Shown here: positions 28,286 to 38,154 of the stretch, piece after piece
Layout: each line of letters opens with the position of its first letter
Numbering within the stretch: the first letter of the stretch is position 1
Assembly: GCA_945860295.1 (NCBI GenBank)
Contig: CAMAQH010000005.1
Coordinates: 62,001 to 126,000 of the forward strand
DNA: 64,000 nucleotides
Source of the DNA: Prosthecobacter debontii
GTDB taxonomy: Bacteria; Verrucomicrobiota; Verrucomicrobiia; Verrucomicrobiales; Verrucomicrobiaceae
Direction: 5' to 3'
Position numbers and translations under genes: made by a program
The notes under the pieces: model-generated
Told to the model about the DNA's origin: nothing
What the model saw: only the letters and a program-made list of their open reading frames with translations
Database searches by the model: none

Positions 28286-30088
28286 TTATTCACCGAGATG
28301 GTGGCGTTGCAGCCAAGCGTCCAGCGTAAAAACTGACCATCTCTGATACCACGTTGCTTTTTTATTGGGAATCCTGCGTGTTGCTTCAGCAAATGATTTC
28401 GTCCAGCGCTGTGAGAGCCACTTTTCAAAGGGAAACACAAAGCCTTGCTTGTTGCGCTTTGACACCCATTCTGGAATTTCGGGCACAGCTTCTAGCAACA
28501 TCTTCTTGCCACTGCGCAGCCTAAGCTCAGGAGGAATTCGGCCGATACGCTGTAGCAGTTCGCTATCCACAAAGGGCACACGCAGTTCCAATCCGTGAGC
28601 CATACTCATTACGTCGCTGTCCTTTAGCAATTGATTGCGCATGTAGAATCTCAACTCGCAATCACCCACCGCCTCTCGTGCATCCAAAGCAGATATTTCT
28701 GGGGGCAGCACCTCCGGCACATCATTGGGTGCGCAGCGAAGGTACTTAGCTGCCAATTGCCGGGCATCATGCGTCGAAAAGATGCCTCGAAAGCAGGTGT
28801 GCGCACTGGCAGGCGATAGGTCGCTTCGCAGAAAAGAACCCATTCTACGCAATCGATTACCAGGACTCATTCGCTCAAGCAGATAGCCGGCTGCGTTAGC
28901 GATTCCCGGCAGATAGCTTCCAATTCTACCCGATCTCATGATCTTGGGGACAACGTCAAAACTCTTGTATCCTCCGAATATTTCATCTCCGCCCAAACCC
29001 GAGAGAACAACCTTGATCCCCTGTTCACGAGCGGCGGCAGAGACTAGATAGGTGTTGAATCCATCAATACTTGGTTGGTCCATACCATGAAGGAATCGCC
29101 CAAAGGAGTCATAGGCCCGATCCGCGTTGATGAGGGTATTGTGATGCCTCGTCCCAAAGTGGTTAGCGGTTCGCTGAGCCGTTTCTCCTTCATTGAGAGT
29201 TGGGTCATCGACCGACACAGAAAAAGTGTCCAGATTCCTTTTTCCAAGCTTGGTTGCTAAAGCCAAAATAGCGGTTGAATCGATCCCCCCACTTAAAAAA
29301 AGCCCAACAGGCACATCGCTGATGAAATGCGATTCGATGCTATCCATGAGTGCCTCCCGCACAGTGCGTACCGCAGTCTCGGGAGAGATGTCATCATACT
29401 CATGATTCAACGAGAAGAAACGATGTTTGGCGATGCGTCCCTCCTGCCAGATCAGGTAATGACCGGCCTCCAGGCAATGACAGTCTTGCAGCAAGGTCTG
29501 CGGCTCAGGCACAGAGCCGGTCTTGAAATACTCCAAGAGTGCACCAGGATCCAATTCATTTCCCGTGAGCCCCTGCTCCTGAAGTGCCTGTAGCTCTGAA
29601 GCAAAGGCCAATCGGGAACCCTTGATGCTGAAGTACAGCGGCTTAACACCGAGCGGATCACGAGCTAACAAACAACGGCGGATTCTAGAATCCCAAATCG
29701 CAAGCGCGAACATGCCGTGAAGCCTGCCGAGCATGGCACTCCCATCTCGTTCATAGAGACGCAGAATGACCTCAGTATCCGAATGGGATTTGAACTGGAC
29801 GCCACCTGCTTCCAGATCAGCACGCAAGGCCTGAAAGTTATAAATCTCGCCATTGAACACGATATGCAGCGCACCGTCTGGCGTGCTCATCGGCTGATTC
29901 CCCGATGACGTAAGATCCAAAATGGCAAGCCGGGTGTGGGCGAGTCCGACAAAACCTAAGGCATCGTTCCAAGTGCCGCTGGCATCAGGACCCCGATGGC
30001 GCAGGGATGCAGCGAGCGCCTGTAGCCGTGAGTTCAACTCCTGCGGATCACTACCGCGATTTTCCAAAATACCCGCTATTCCACACAT
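28286..30088 (-). CDS. AsnB-like glutamine amidotransferase (asparagine synthetase type)
   Basis: A 600-residue two-domain enzyme. The N-terminal glutaminase starts MCGIAGI, with Cys2 as nucleophile, and has RHRGPDASG. The C-terminal synthetase domain has the ATP pyrophosphatase loop LFLSGGIDSTAIL near residue 265 and LSGLGGDEIFGGYK. In polysaccharide loci such homologues are thought to amidate sugar acids or linked groups, not make free asparagine; here that is inference from position. It starts 22 bp after the stop of the fused GT4 gene. Confidence 0.92.
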   Translation of the reverse strand: MCGIAGILENRGSDPQELNSRLQALAASLRHRGPDASGTWNDALGFVGLAHTRLAILDLTSSGNQPMSTPDGALHIVFNGEIYNFQALRADLEAGGVQFKSHSDTEVILRLYERDGSAMLGRLHGMFALAIWDSRIRRCLLARDPLGVKPLYFSIKGSRLAFASELQALQEQGLTGNELDPGALLEYFKTGSVPEPQTLLQDCHCLEAGHYLIWQEGRIAKHRFFSLNHEYDDISPETAVRTVREALMDSIESHFISDVPVGLFLSGGIDSTAILALATKLGKRNLDTFSVSVDDPTLNEGETAQRTANHFGTRHHNTLINADRAYDSFGRFLHGMDQPSIDGFNTYLVSAAAREQGIKVVLSGLGGDEIFGGYKSFDVVPKIMRSGRIGSYLPGIANAAGYLLERMSPGNRLRRMGSFLRSDLSPASAHTCFRGIFSTHDARQLAAKYLRCAPNDVPEVLPPEISALDAREAVGDCELRFYMRNQLLKDSDVMSMAHGLELRVPFVDSELLQRIGRIPPELRLRSGKKMLLEAVPEIPEWVSKRNKQGFVFPFEKWLSQRWTKSFAEATRRIPNKKATWYQRWSVFTLDAWLQRHHLGE

Positions 30089-30110
30089 GATAAAAAAGAC
30101 TTAAAAGACA

Positions 30111-31955
30111 TCAGCTTGGCCGAACAGAAACCCTCAGAGGGGTGCGCGCCTGCCAGCGGGCGAGTGCATCACCAGCCGCATCGCGGAATTGCCTCACGCT
30201 TTCTTCAAGAGCTAAACTCTTTTGATCCTTCAATGATTGATCCGGGGAGTCAGGTGCCATTCCTGCGGGTAATCGAAGACTCCGGTAAAGTCGGCTCCCC
30301 CCATATTTATGACGCAGCAGCTCAAGCGTCTCCTGCTCATTTATCCAGAGCGGAACACCGCGCCTCAGGAGCGAATCAAGTCGTAACCGCCTCAGCCATC
30401 CAACATTCCATCCGCATGGTTGTAAGTTAGACTGATCCGCCCAAAATACCCATGCTTTTCTCGAATCAGCGCGATCCCTCATGGCTTGAAGTGCGAACCC
30501 AGAGATCTGATCAGCAAAAATAACTAAATCTGCCAATCGAACGGCTCGCATGATGTGATGGCGCTTAAAGAATTTCCTAAGTTGGAAGAAATGATGATGC
30601 CTGATCGGGTGTGTGGATTTCAGAACCGAGCGCCCAAGGTCTGAAAGATAAATCACTTCCAGATGTAACGCCCGGTTGTCTGAGACGGCGTTGAAAAACT
30701 CGATGCGTTCGGGTGATATGGATCGGCAGAATACGGTAATCTTTGGGACGTGAGGGGACCTTGGCTCTTTTTGAACAAGACTAGACTTACCAACTTTCTG
30801 CTGCGGCTCGCACTTCACAACACCAGCCAGATCTTCTGCCATCAAACGACTCACTCGAGAGTAACCAAACTCACTCCTCACAGCAGCACTCAAAGCGTGC
30901 GGATTAAACCACAAAGCGTCCTGTGGTTCATGCCGTAGGATTTTCAAAATGGCCTCGGTAATCTGAAGGCGGTCGTTTGGGTCCACCAAAGGACTCAATC
31001 GTCCTCCAGCGACGGCGTCCACGGAACCATCAATGCAACCTGCAATGACAGGTTTGCCAGAGGCCATGGCTTCCAGGAAAACGATGCCAAATCCTTCCTT
31101 ACTGCTGGGCATGACAAACAGGTCACAGAGCCGGTAGTGATCAGGCAATTCACATCCCGGAATGTGCCCGGCCATCACCACGCAATCGTCAAGAGATTGG
31201 GCCGTCACGGCATCTCTAATCCCCTGAACATCGTCACCTGCGCCCACGATGAGATAGCGCACTTCCGGGAATAGCAGTCGTATGGCAGGTAACGCCATCA
31301 GCACTTGGCGATGGCCTTTGTAGCGCTCAGAAAGAGACAGTCGGCTAACTGTCATTAGAACAGGCTGGCCGGGCTTAAACCCGTAACGCTCCATCAGGTA
31401 AGCAGGCTTATCCCCAGGTGTAAAACGTGTCGTGTCAAAGGTGTTTGGCACCACATTGATACGCTTAGGATCGACACCAAAATGAGAGATAACATGCTGC
31501 CGAGTGAACTCGCTAACTGCAGTGAGATGGTTAGCTGTCCTCAGCGCTCTAATGCGACTCCGGGATTTGACATTCCAAGCTTCAATCCCGTGAAGAATCG
31601 AACTGCAAGGAATGCCAAGCATCAGGCGCACGAGGTATAAAACCGGTAAAAAGTTCAGATGCGTCGTAACCGAGCAGCAGGGTCGATCTCGGATCGCAAA
31701 AAAAATGCCATAAGCGGCAAAAGCCGGGGTTCGTAAAAACGACGGCAGTCGGGAGACCGAGTGAATACTGATCCCCATGAGACGCAGTGGATCATCCGCT
31801 TTCAGTTCGTCATTCTTCACAAACACCCTCAAAGGCAGGTGCGGATAAGCCTCACGGATGGCTTGAAGATAGATCCTTGAAAAGGCTTGTATCCCCCCAG
31901 ACCCCTCTCTGATCTCTGGAACCCAGATATGAATAGGCTCATTTCTTGAATTCAT
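30111..31955 (-). CDS. GT4 glycosyltransferase fused to a second, partial GT-B domain
   Basis: A 614-residue protein. Residues 1-380 form a complete GT4 enzyme: HIWVPEIREGSGGIQAF start, LMTVSRLSLSERYKGH near 200, and the EGFGIVFLE motif at 287-295. A polar linker (about 381-404) leads to residues 405-614, which start KITVFCRSISPERIEFFNAV like the N-terminal Rossmann half of another GT-B enzyme. The matching C-terminal nucleotide-sugar domain is absent. The extra half may bind an acceptor or be a remnant. It ends 8 bp short of the next reading frame on each side of a tight gene run. Confidence 0.87.
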   Translation of the reverse strand: MNSRNEPIHIWVPEIREGSGGIQAFSRIYLQAIREAYPHLPLRVFVKNDELKADDPLRLMGISIHSVSRLPSFLRTPAFAAYGIFFAIRDRPCCSVTTHLNFLPVLYLVRLMLGIPCSSILHGIEAWNVKSRSRIRALRTANHLTAVSEFTRQHVISHFGVDPKRINVVPNTFDTTRFTPGDKPAYLMERYGFKPGQPVLMTVSRLSLSERYKGHRQVLMALPAIRLLFPEVRYLIVGAGDDVQGIRDAVTAQSLDDCVVMAGHIPGCELPDHYRLCDLFVMPSSKEGFGIVFLEAMASGKPVIAGCIDGSVDAVAGGRLSPLVDPNDRLQITEAILKILRHEPQDALWFNPHALSAAVRSEFGYSRVSRLMAEDLAGVVKCEPQQKVGKSSLVQKEPRSPHVPKITVFCRSISPERIEFFNAVSDNRALHLEVIYLSDLGRSVLKSTHPIRHHHFFQLRKFFKRHHIMRAVRLADLVIFADQISGFALQAMRDRADSRKAWVFWADQSNLQPCGWNVGWLRRLRLDSLLRRGVPLWINEQETLELLRHKYGGSRLYRSLRLPAGMAPDSPDQSLKDQKSLALEESVRQFRDAAGDALARWQARTPLRVSVRPS

Positions 31956-31963
31956 AATAGATC

Positions 31964-32812
31964 TTATGGGTGAGAATTATCATTTCTCGCTTCAATGATT
32001 TTTAAGCGCACCTCGTCAAAATAACGTCGCTTCATTCGAGCCAACGTGAAACCTGCCGACCCATCGAAAAACCCAAGTCTAACAATCAGAGCAACAATCC
32101 AGTAGATCCAGGAAAACCACCACTTGTCGAGATTTCGATATTTGAAGTGCTGTCTAGAATTCAGTGCAGTCCAGGCTTCTTGCCCAGCCGTTTCCAGCCA
32201 AAGGAAACGTTTCACTTCCCATGAAGAATATTCATTATGCCTGTTCAAATAAGCTTTTAAATCACGGAAATCATGATGCTCGAGCCTGGTGTTTAAGAAC
32301 CCATGGGTGCCAGCAAGAACGGGATGTTCATGCACCTCCATGTCTAAATGACTCCAAGCATTTTCAGGTATTCTTTCATATTCACCCGTTCCGACTCGAA
32401 ACAACGCCAGCTTACGAAAAACATCTCCATGATGCAGCGGTCTTCCCATGAACCAATTGGTAAAAGTGATCCAGAAACCTGCATGAGTCGTCGTTGCAAG
32501 AGTCACACGCAATTCATTCACAAAGTCAGGATTCATCCGTTCGTCGGCATCCAAAAACAACACCCACGGATGCTTAAAAACATGATTCCGGAGAACCCAA
32601 TTTCTTTTCTTGGGAAATTGACCATCCCAGTGAAATTGGAGGAGGTTCACCCCAGCTTTCCTCGCGATCTCAGGTGTCAGATCTGTGCTGCTAGAATCCA
32701 CCACCACGACCTCATCAAAATCACTCAAGGCGGCAAGGCAGCCTGGTAAATTTTTTTCTTCATTGCGCACAGGTATGCACACAGAAACAGGTAACAAATG
32801 AGCGGAGGACAT
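31964..32812 (-). CDS. GT2 glycosyltransferase (WaaE/KdtX-like)
   Basis: A 282-residue GT-A enzyme starting MSSAHLLPVSVCIPVRNEEK at ATG 32812. EVVVVDSSSTDLTPEIA and the DxD in VLFLDADERMNPDF are clear. FPKKRNWVLRN and the long C-terminal basic/aromatic region, FKYRNLDKWWFSWIYWIV, match the WaaE/KdtX-type family that adds glucose to LPS core heptose. The donor and acceptor are not known here. The frame is open upstream to 32899, but that part overlaps the acetyltransferase gene. Confidence 0.9.
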   Translation of the reverse strand: MSSAHLLPVSVCIPVRNEEKNLPGCLAALSDFDEVVVVDSSSTDLTPEIARKAGVNLLQFHWDGQFPKKRNWVLRNHVFKHPWVLFLDADERMNPDFVNELRVTLATTTHAGFWITFTNWFMGRPLHHGDVFRKLALFRVGTGEYERIPENAWSHLDMEVHEHPVLAGTHGFLNTRLEHHDFRDLKAYLNRHNEYSSWEVKRFLWLETAGQEAWTALNSRQHFKYRNLDKWWFSWIYWIVALIVRLGFFDGSAGFTLARMKRRYFDEVRLKIIEARNDNSHP

Positions 32813-32820
32813 GACTCTGA

Positions 32821-33381
32821 TTAGTTTACTTCCGCCGAAGTTTGGCCAGAGCAGCGCGAACGAATGATCCTCGCAGGATTCCCAGCTACGACGTTCCAAG
32901 CAGCAACGTCCTTCACCACGACTGCCCTTGCACCCACAACAGCGCCATCACCGACGTGAACACCGGGGCCAACGAATGCGTCAGCACAGATCCAAACCTC
33001 ATCTCCGATCGAAATGGGAGACTTAATCAGCGGCATGGCAGGGTCCCGATAATCATGTGTTCCAGCGCAGAAATGGGTCCGCTGAGAGACGGTAGATCGA
33101 GCTCCGATAGTCACCGGACCAAGATTGTAAATCAGCGACCATTCCCCGACCGATGACCAGTCGCCAATTTTGAAATTCCACGGGAAATAGATGTGGGCTG
33201 ACGGATAGATATGGACGTTCTTGCCGATCTCCGCACCAAAGAGTTGCAGCAACCAGCGGCGGAAGCCGAAACAAGGCCGCGGGCTCCACTGAAAGATGAT
33301 ATGGCCGACGGCCCAGCACAGGCGCATGACCTGTTCCCTGCGGCTGTACTTTGTGGCGCCTCGATTGGCTTCGATGTTCAT
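32821..33381 (-). CDS. WcaF-like hexapeptide-repeat acetyltransferase
   Basis: A 186-residue left-handed beta-helix O-acetyltransferase. The hexapeptide region runs from about residue 50 to 175, with IGKNVHIYPSAHIYFPWN, VTIGARSTVSQRTHFCAGTHD and IGDEVWICADAFVGPGV; His in AGTHD is the likely catalytic base. It would acetylate a sugar of the nascent glycan using acetyl-CoA. ATG at 33381 overlaps the stop of the upstream GT4 (ATGA), which decides the start. Confidence 0.92.
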   Translation of the reverse strand: MNIEANRGATKYSRREQVMRLCWAVGHIIFQWSPRPCFGFRRWLLQLFGAEIGKNVHIYPSAHIYFPWNFKIGDWSSVGEWSLIYNLGPVTIGARSTVSQRTHFCAGTHDYRDPAMPLIKSPISIGDEVWICADAFVGPGVHVGDGAVVGARAVVVKDVAAWNVVAGNPARIIRSRCSGQTSAEVN

Positions 33382-34565
33382 CTTGAAGTTCTCTGAACGA
33401 TGGATGCGTAGAGCTGCTTGAGTGCCTGGGCGTTGGCTGTCCAAGAAAAACAATTCCGAGCTGCTTCACGGATCTGCAGCCGCCTCTGCGGATCTTTCCA
33501 ATGCTCATCCGACAGCATTTGCTGCAAACATGCGCGCAAAGACACAGGGTCAGGTTCACAGACCATACCGCCATCGAGTGTCTTGACCGTCTCGGCCAAA
33601 TCAACTCCGGGCGTGATACAGACCGGCAAGCCATTCACCAGAGCCTCAGCCACCGCGATGCCAAAATTCTCTGAAGCCGAGGGTAGGACAAACAAGTTTG
33701 CGCCCTGAAGCAGGGTCTCTTTGGCAGCTCCTTTGACATGTCCAGGGCAGATGACTCGGTCAGAGAGTCCCAGACCTTGAACCTGTTGCTTCACTTTTTC
33801 TGAAAGCTGATCATTGTCCGTGCTTCCAGCCAGCATGAGCATCCAAGGCAAGCTTTTGAGTCCAGCTAAAGCCTCTAATAAAATAGGGATATTTTTTTTA
33901 GCATGCCAGCGGGACAAAAACAGAATCACTGGCACGTCCAGCGTGATGCCATAAGCTTCGCGGAGTTGGGTCGCTGCCTCAGGAATCGTCGCCCCAGGCT
34001 CCACTCCATGGGGAATAACGATAGCCTTTGCGCCAGGCAGGAGCGCACGCACATGCTCAGCCTCCTGCTCAGAGGTGCCATGAATGGCCGAAGCGCCAGC
34101 AAGATTCGCCCGCTCGATCAAGGCCCAATAAAGTCTCTTCTTGAACGCACTCTGACTGAGAGACCACGGGTGCAACTGTCCCAGAGGTCGGCAGAGGTAA
34201 GGAATGCCTTTTCGACGGGCAAGCACCATGGCCAGCGTGGAAAGATGAGAAAAAACGCCATGCACATGCAGGCAATCGTAGCTTGGCAGGTGCTGCTTCA
34301 GCCAGGGTGCCGAATCAGACGAGTACTGGAATTCGCGCAAAGGCCTGAAGCTCGGTGATCGACGAGGCAGAAAACAAACCCGCGCACCTTCATGTTGGAG
34401 GAACGATCCAGTAGGCACCTTCAAAACGCCTGCGCCGTCATCATTGCTGGTGAGAATTTCGGCTTCGACACCTTCGCGCATTTGGTTCCGCACCATCGCC
34501 AGAACGGCTTCGCTTGGCCCACCCCGGCAGGGTGCCACCGAGGGGATGACGTGGAGAACTTTCAC
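33378..34565 (-). CDS. GT4 glycosyltransferase
   Basis: A 395-residue GT-B enzyme. GTG at 34565 starts VKVLHVIPSVAPCRGGPSE; longer frames run back into the methyltransferase gene. The C-terminal domain shows ILFLSRWHAKKNIPILLEAL and ENFGIAVAEALVNGLPVCIT, the E-x7-E donor-binding motif. Retaining GT4 enzymes use nucleotide sugars; the donor is unknown. The start lies 23 bp after the methyltransferase stop. Confidence 0.9.
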   Translation of the reverse strand: MKVLHVIPSVAPCRGGPSEAVLAMVRNQMREGVEAEILTSNDDGAGVLKVPTGSFLQHEGARVCFLPRRSPSFRPLREFQYSSDSAPWLKQHLPSYDCLHVHGVFSHLSTLAMVLARRKGIPYLCRPLGQLHPWSLSQSAFKKRLYWALIERANLAGASAIHGTSEQEAEHVRALLPGAKAIVIPHGVEPGATIPEAATQLREAYGITLDVPVILFLSRWHAKKNIPILLEALAGLKSLPWMLMLAGSTDNDQLSEKVKQQVQGLGLSDRVICPGHVKGAAKETLLQGANLFVLPSASENFGIAVAEALVNGLPVCITPGVDLAETVKTLDGGMVCEPDPVSLRACLQQMLSDEHWKDPQRRLQIREAARNCFSWTANAQALKQLYASIVQRTSR

Positions 34566-34588
34566 TGAAGTGAGACGAGTGAGCAGTC

Positions 34589-35209
34589 TTATTTGTCGGC
34601 ACACATCACCATAGTCATCCACATCCAAGGCAACCTGCCAGCTCCTTTGAACTGCGCCCCGTGAAAACCACGCTCCAACAACAGTGAAGTCAAAGTCGCG
34701 CGACTCCACAGCTTGATATGACCGCCATCCCATAGTGGGTTCGCATGACGGTCCCAGTGATTCGTCAGTGAGAGGACAAGGTTCTTCAAATAGCCATGAT
34801 AGGGGGTCGTCAAAATGAGCCGTCCACCGGGTCGCAAGGCTCCGAGACAGCCATCAACAAACGAACGTGGAGCATAGAGGTGTTCGATCACCTCCGTACT
34901 CACCACCACATCGAATGGCATTTCTCCCAATGTTTCCAGCACATCTGTGATTGCTCCAAGAACTTCAAACCTAGCTTGTGGATAGGACTTTCTAGCGATG
35001 GCGACGCCCTGTTCACTCAAATCAATCCCGACGACTTCATGCCCTAATTCCAGAAGCCTTCCACACAGATAGCCATTGCCACAGCCTATGTCCAGAATGC
35101 GCAGCCCGCTCCCTTTCGGCAGAAAGTTTAACACCTCAGGCATGAAGTGCTTGTGCATGTGGGATGGGGCTTCATCGGGGAAGCCATAATCTTTGTATTC
35201 GGCACTCAT
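34589..35209 (-). CDS. Class I SAM methyltransferase (UbiG-like fold)
   Basis: A 206-residue methyltransferase with motif I LRILDIGCGNGYLCGRLLEL (about 36-55), acidic VVGIDLSEQG at the end of strand 2 and FDVVVSTEVIEHLYAPRSF. The family modifies small molecules and sugars. In this locus it could methylate a sugar or the non-reducing end of the glycan. The substrate is inferred from context only. Confidence 0.88.
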   Translation of the reverse strand: MSAEYKDYGFPDEAPSHMHKHFMPEVLNFLPKGSGLRILDIGCGNGYLCGRLLELGHEVVGIDLSEQGVAIARKSYPQARFEVLGAITDVLETLGEMPFDVVVSTEVIEHLYAPRSFVDGCLGALRPGGRLILTTPYHGYLKNLVLSLTNHWDRHANPLWDGGHIKLWSRATLTSLLLERGFHGAQFKGAGRLPWMWMTMVMCADK

Positions 35210-35288
35210 TTGTAGGGGTCGGCTAAACGGAGCGGTCTAGTTTTTTGTTTCAGAGACACCTAACAGGTGTTGCAAACAGCAATCCTTG

Positions 35289-36515
35289 TCAGTTTGAAGA
35301 AGGCTTCAGTTTTAGATTTTGCATGGCTTGGAGAAGACCGTGCGTGGCAAAATCAAAGGAGAATTGAGCGATGTACTCTCGGGCGCGTAGTCCCATGCTT
35401 TTCAGCTTGCCCTGATCAGACATGGCCTGGGCTAGGAGTTTACCCAAAGCCGACCAGTCACCTGCGGGGAAGACCCAGCCCGTCTCGCCTTGAAGTATGA
35501 GGTCCAGGCTGCAACCGCAATGGGAACTCACGATGGCAGGCCTTGCCATGTTCATGGCTTCATTGATGGCCAATCCCCAGGTCTCACCACGACCATAGGA
35601 GGGCAGCACCAGAAGATCTCCGGAGGCATAAACCTTGGGCATAGCCGATTGGTTTTGAAAGGGAGCAAAGAAAACGGTTTTTCCAATCATCGAACCCGCC
35701 GTCTTACGGAGTTGTTCTTCGAGCGATCCACCACCGACATAAAAGATCACAGGTTGCGGCCTTGATCCAGAGGTTGGTGGCAGCGCCAAGAAAGTCTTCA
35801 GAAGATTGAGCGGGCATTTCTTGAGTTCAAACTTACCGGCAAATAAAATCACTGGTGCGCCGTCCGGTATCCCGATCTCTTTCTTCCAGACGAGAGCATC
35901 TTTTTCAGCCTGTTCAGCGGCACTTTGAAAACGCAGGTTGTCCACGCAGTGGGGCGCTCGATAAATTTTGGACTCAGGCACGCCCACCTCACGGAAATAC
36001 TGCGTGTTGGCCTTACCCACCGCCAGAAATGCCTGAAAGCGGCGGAAAAGCAGACGACGCACCAGTCCACCCAAATGATAATGCCACGAAGCCTTGGGAA
36101 ACAGCTCATGGGAATCACCACGGAAAAGAAAGGGCACATGTGAGAGCTCTGGAGACAGGATCAGCCTCAAGTGCGTGACGTAGCAGTAGCCGAAAATAAG
36201 CACTGCATCAGGCTGCCAGGCACTGATGGCATCGACCGCCGCCGGATTATCCAGACCTCGAAAATGATGCGTGCCAGGATCAGCGCTACGGTTAGGCGGA
36301 AATTGGGATTGATAGCCATCCAGGAGAGGGATGTCCCAGACAAACGAGATCTTAAAATCGATGTCTGCCGTCTCCTTCACACCGAAGTCCCAAAGATAGA
36401 AAACCTTCACTTCAAGACCAGAATTTTGCGCGATGTGGCGGAACCAAGGCGAAAAATACTGGGTCGGATGAGACTGTAAGATGGCTAGCTTCAAGGGTTG
36501 CTTACTCGTGATCAT
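35289..36515 (-). CDS. GT4 glycosyltransferase
   Basis: A 408-residue GT-B enzyme starting MITSKQPLKLAILQSHPTQY. The PTQYFSPWFRHIAQ stretch is common in a subgroup of capsule and exopolysaccharide transferases. The C-terminal domain has VILFAGKFELKKCPLNLL and GRGETWGLAINEAMNMARP, matching the donor site. It overlaps the upstream polymerase-like gene by 14 bp. Confidence 0.9.
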   Translation of the reverse strand: MITSKQPLKLAILQSHPTQYFSPWFRHIAQNSGLEVKVFYLWDFGVKETADIDFKISFVWDIPLLDGYQSQFPPNRSADPGTHHFRGLDNPAAVDAISAWQPDAVLIFGYCYVTHLRLILSPELSHVPFLFRGDSHELFPKASWHYHLGGLVRRLLFRRFQAFLAVGKANTQYFREVGVPESKIYRAPHCVDNLRFQSAAEQAEKDALVWKKEIGIPDGAPVILFAGKFELKKCPLNLLKTFLALPPTSGSRPQPVIFYVGGGSLEEQLRKTAGSMIGKTVFFAPFQNQSAMPKVYASGDLLVLPSYGRGETWGLAINEAMNMARPAIVSSHCGCSLDLILQGETGWVFPAGDWSALGKLLAQAMSDQGKLKSMGLRAREYIAQFSFDFATHGLLQAMQNLKLKPSSN

Positions 36516-38154
36516 ATCGACTCACTTTGCGACTAACTTTACTTCCCCTCATGACAGCGGAAGCGATTTGGGGTTGATTTGGCGTGTTCGTCTGGCGGCC
36601 TGCGCCAAACCAATGATAAAGGAAAAAGCCGCCAGCCGAGCTTGATACAAGCGACTGAAACACGGAGGTCACCAGAACGCTCGCCACCATCTCGTAGGAA
36701 AGCGAAATCAACATCAGCAGCACCTTCACCATGATCCCCTCCACCGAAAATAATCGAACGCGCACGCTCCAGGATTCGATGCGTCCGATGAAGATCCCCA
36801 TGACTAATCCCAGAGAGACGGGTCCAAACAGCCAGCCAAAATTCCCCACGGCTTCCGCAATCAAGCCCCAGGCAATGTAGGTGTCTTCGGTTTGCTTCAC
36901 GGTTTGCTGGCGACCGAAGTGAAGGTTGAGCAGGACTTGCCCCTCATGCGCTCGAGGTTTGTTGGGCCAAAGAACACGCGGCACAAGAAGCTTGGGAATC
37001 AGCGAGTAAGTTTTTCCCTCAAGCAGTTCGAATTTGCCCCGTTCAATCGCATTCAGTACGAACGTCAGGTTTTGCAGATTGTTGATCCGGTCGGTGAGGT
37101 CCTGCCCCTTATCCGACTTATCCCCATAAACAGACCTCTGCTTGTCACTGAACAAATACCAGGAACTCACTTCAGCCCACTCAGCAAAGAAAGACGGCAA
37201 TTGCGACAATTCTTGCACCCGATTTTGTCCTGTATCCCCCCAGTACTTCTGGCGCATGGCAAACTTGCCTTGGTTAAAAAAACCGAGAATGAGAAACGCC
37301 AACATTAGAAACAGCCAAGGAACACGCCCTCTACTGAACAGCAGCCCTAAAGCCACTGCGACGACGAGCCCAGTGACCGCTGAGAGCAAAACGTCGGCGA
37401 TCAGCAGAATCCCGAACAGCGTCACCAAACCCCAGAAAATCAGGGCTTGAACGAAAGAAGCACCGCGCCCAATCATCATGGCACCAATCAGGCCTCCAAG
37501 AACGCCGGCGGCATTCGCCAAGGATCTCAGAATCGGCGTGCCGTAAACCAGTGACTCAGGTATGATGCTAAACAGAAACCCCGTGCGGAGACTTAATTGA
37601 AAGGCTGCGGACGACGAAAGTAGCAGAAAAGCCAACGCCAACATGCGCTCGGTAGAATATTGGCCTTCCGCAATCCCAAGATTCCAACGAGAACCACGCT
37701 CATGCAGTCGGGCACTGAAAGACAAAGCCCAGCCGGCATAGAGGCAGATATAAAACAGCAACATCACGACCCCGCAGCGAGCCATGATGCTATCGGAAAC
37801 AAGCAGTGTGGCAGGCGTTGCCGCCAAAACGGGAACTACGAAAATGGCAAGTTGCTGGAGAGAGATCAGAGGTAACAAGGGGAACCCGCGCACGCCCGAA
37901 CCTGACCACACCCAAATGATCGTGATCGCAGGTAAGGTGAACATCAGGTAGGCCATGAGCCATTCCACATGTAGGTCTTTCAGCATCCATGCCCCAGCCA
38001 GCACAGCGGCTAACAGGGCATAACTTCCAAAGCGAAACGCCCCGCGAAGCATTTGGGAAAGCTCGCCAAAAGTTAGCGCCAAGCCATTGTAAGTAGCTCC
38101 GGCGCCCGGAGAAGGCGACCGCAACCGAGGCGGGATTAATCTTGAATCAGACAT
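36502..38154 (-). CDS. Putative polysaccharide polymerase (Wzy-like) membrane protein
   Basis: A 550-residue protein with about 11 hydrophobic segments and a large hydrophilic loop around residues 300-400 that includes LSQLPSFFAEWAEV and LLVPRVLWPNKPRAHEGQ. The W-P-x-K-P-R stretch is seen in oligosaccharide repeat-unit polymerases. No solid Wzy motif exists, so the call rests on topology and position. ATG at 38154 (MSDSRLIPPRLRS) is chosen over a TTG at 38163. It overlaps the genes on both sides. Confidence 0.7.
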   Translation of the reverse strand: MSDSRLIPPRLRSPSPGAGATYNGLALTFGELSQMLRGAFRFGSYALLAAVLAGAWMLKDLHVEWLMAYLMFTLPAITIIWVWSGSGVRGFPLLPLISLQQLAIFVVPVLAATPATLLVSDSIMARCGVVMLLFYICLYAGWALSFSARLHERGSRWNLGIAEGQYSTERMLALAFLLLSSSAAFQLSLRTGFLFSIIPESLVYGTPILRSLANAAGVLGGLIGAMMIGRGASFVQALIFWGLVTLFGILLIADVLLSAVTGLVVAVALGLLFSRGRVPWLFLMLAFLILGFFNQGKFAMRQKYWGDTGQNRVQELSQLPSFFAEWAEVSSWYLFSDKQRSVYGDKSDKGQDLTDRINNLQNLTFVLNAIERGKFELLEGKTYSLIPKLLVPRVLWPNKPRAHEGQVLLNLHFGRQQTVKQTEDTYIAWGLIAEAVGNFGWLFGPVSLGLVMGIFIGRIESWSVRVRLFSVEGIMVKVLLMLISLSYEMVASVLVTSVFQSLVSSSAGGFFLYHWFGAGRQTNTPNQPQIASAVMRGSKVSRKVSRYDHE

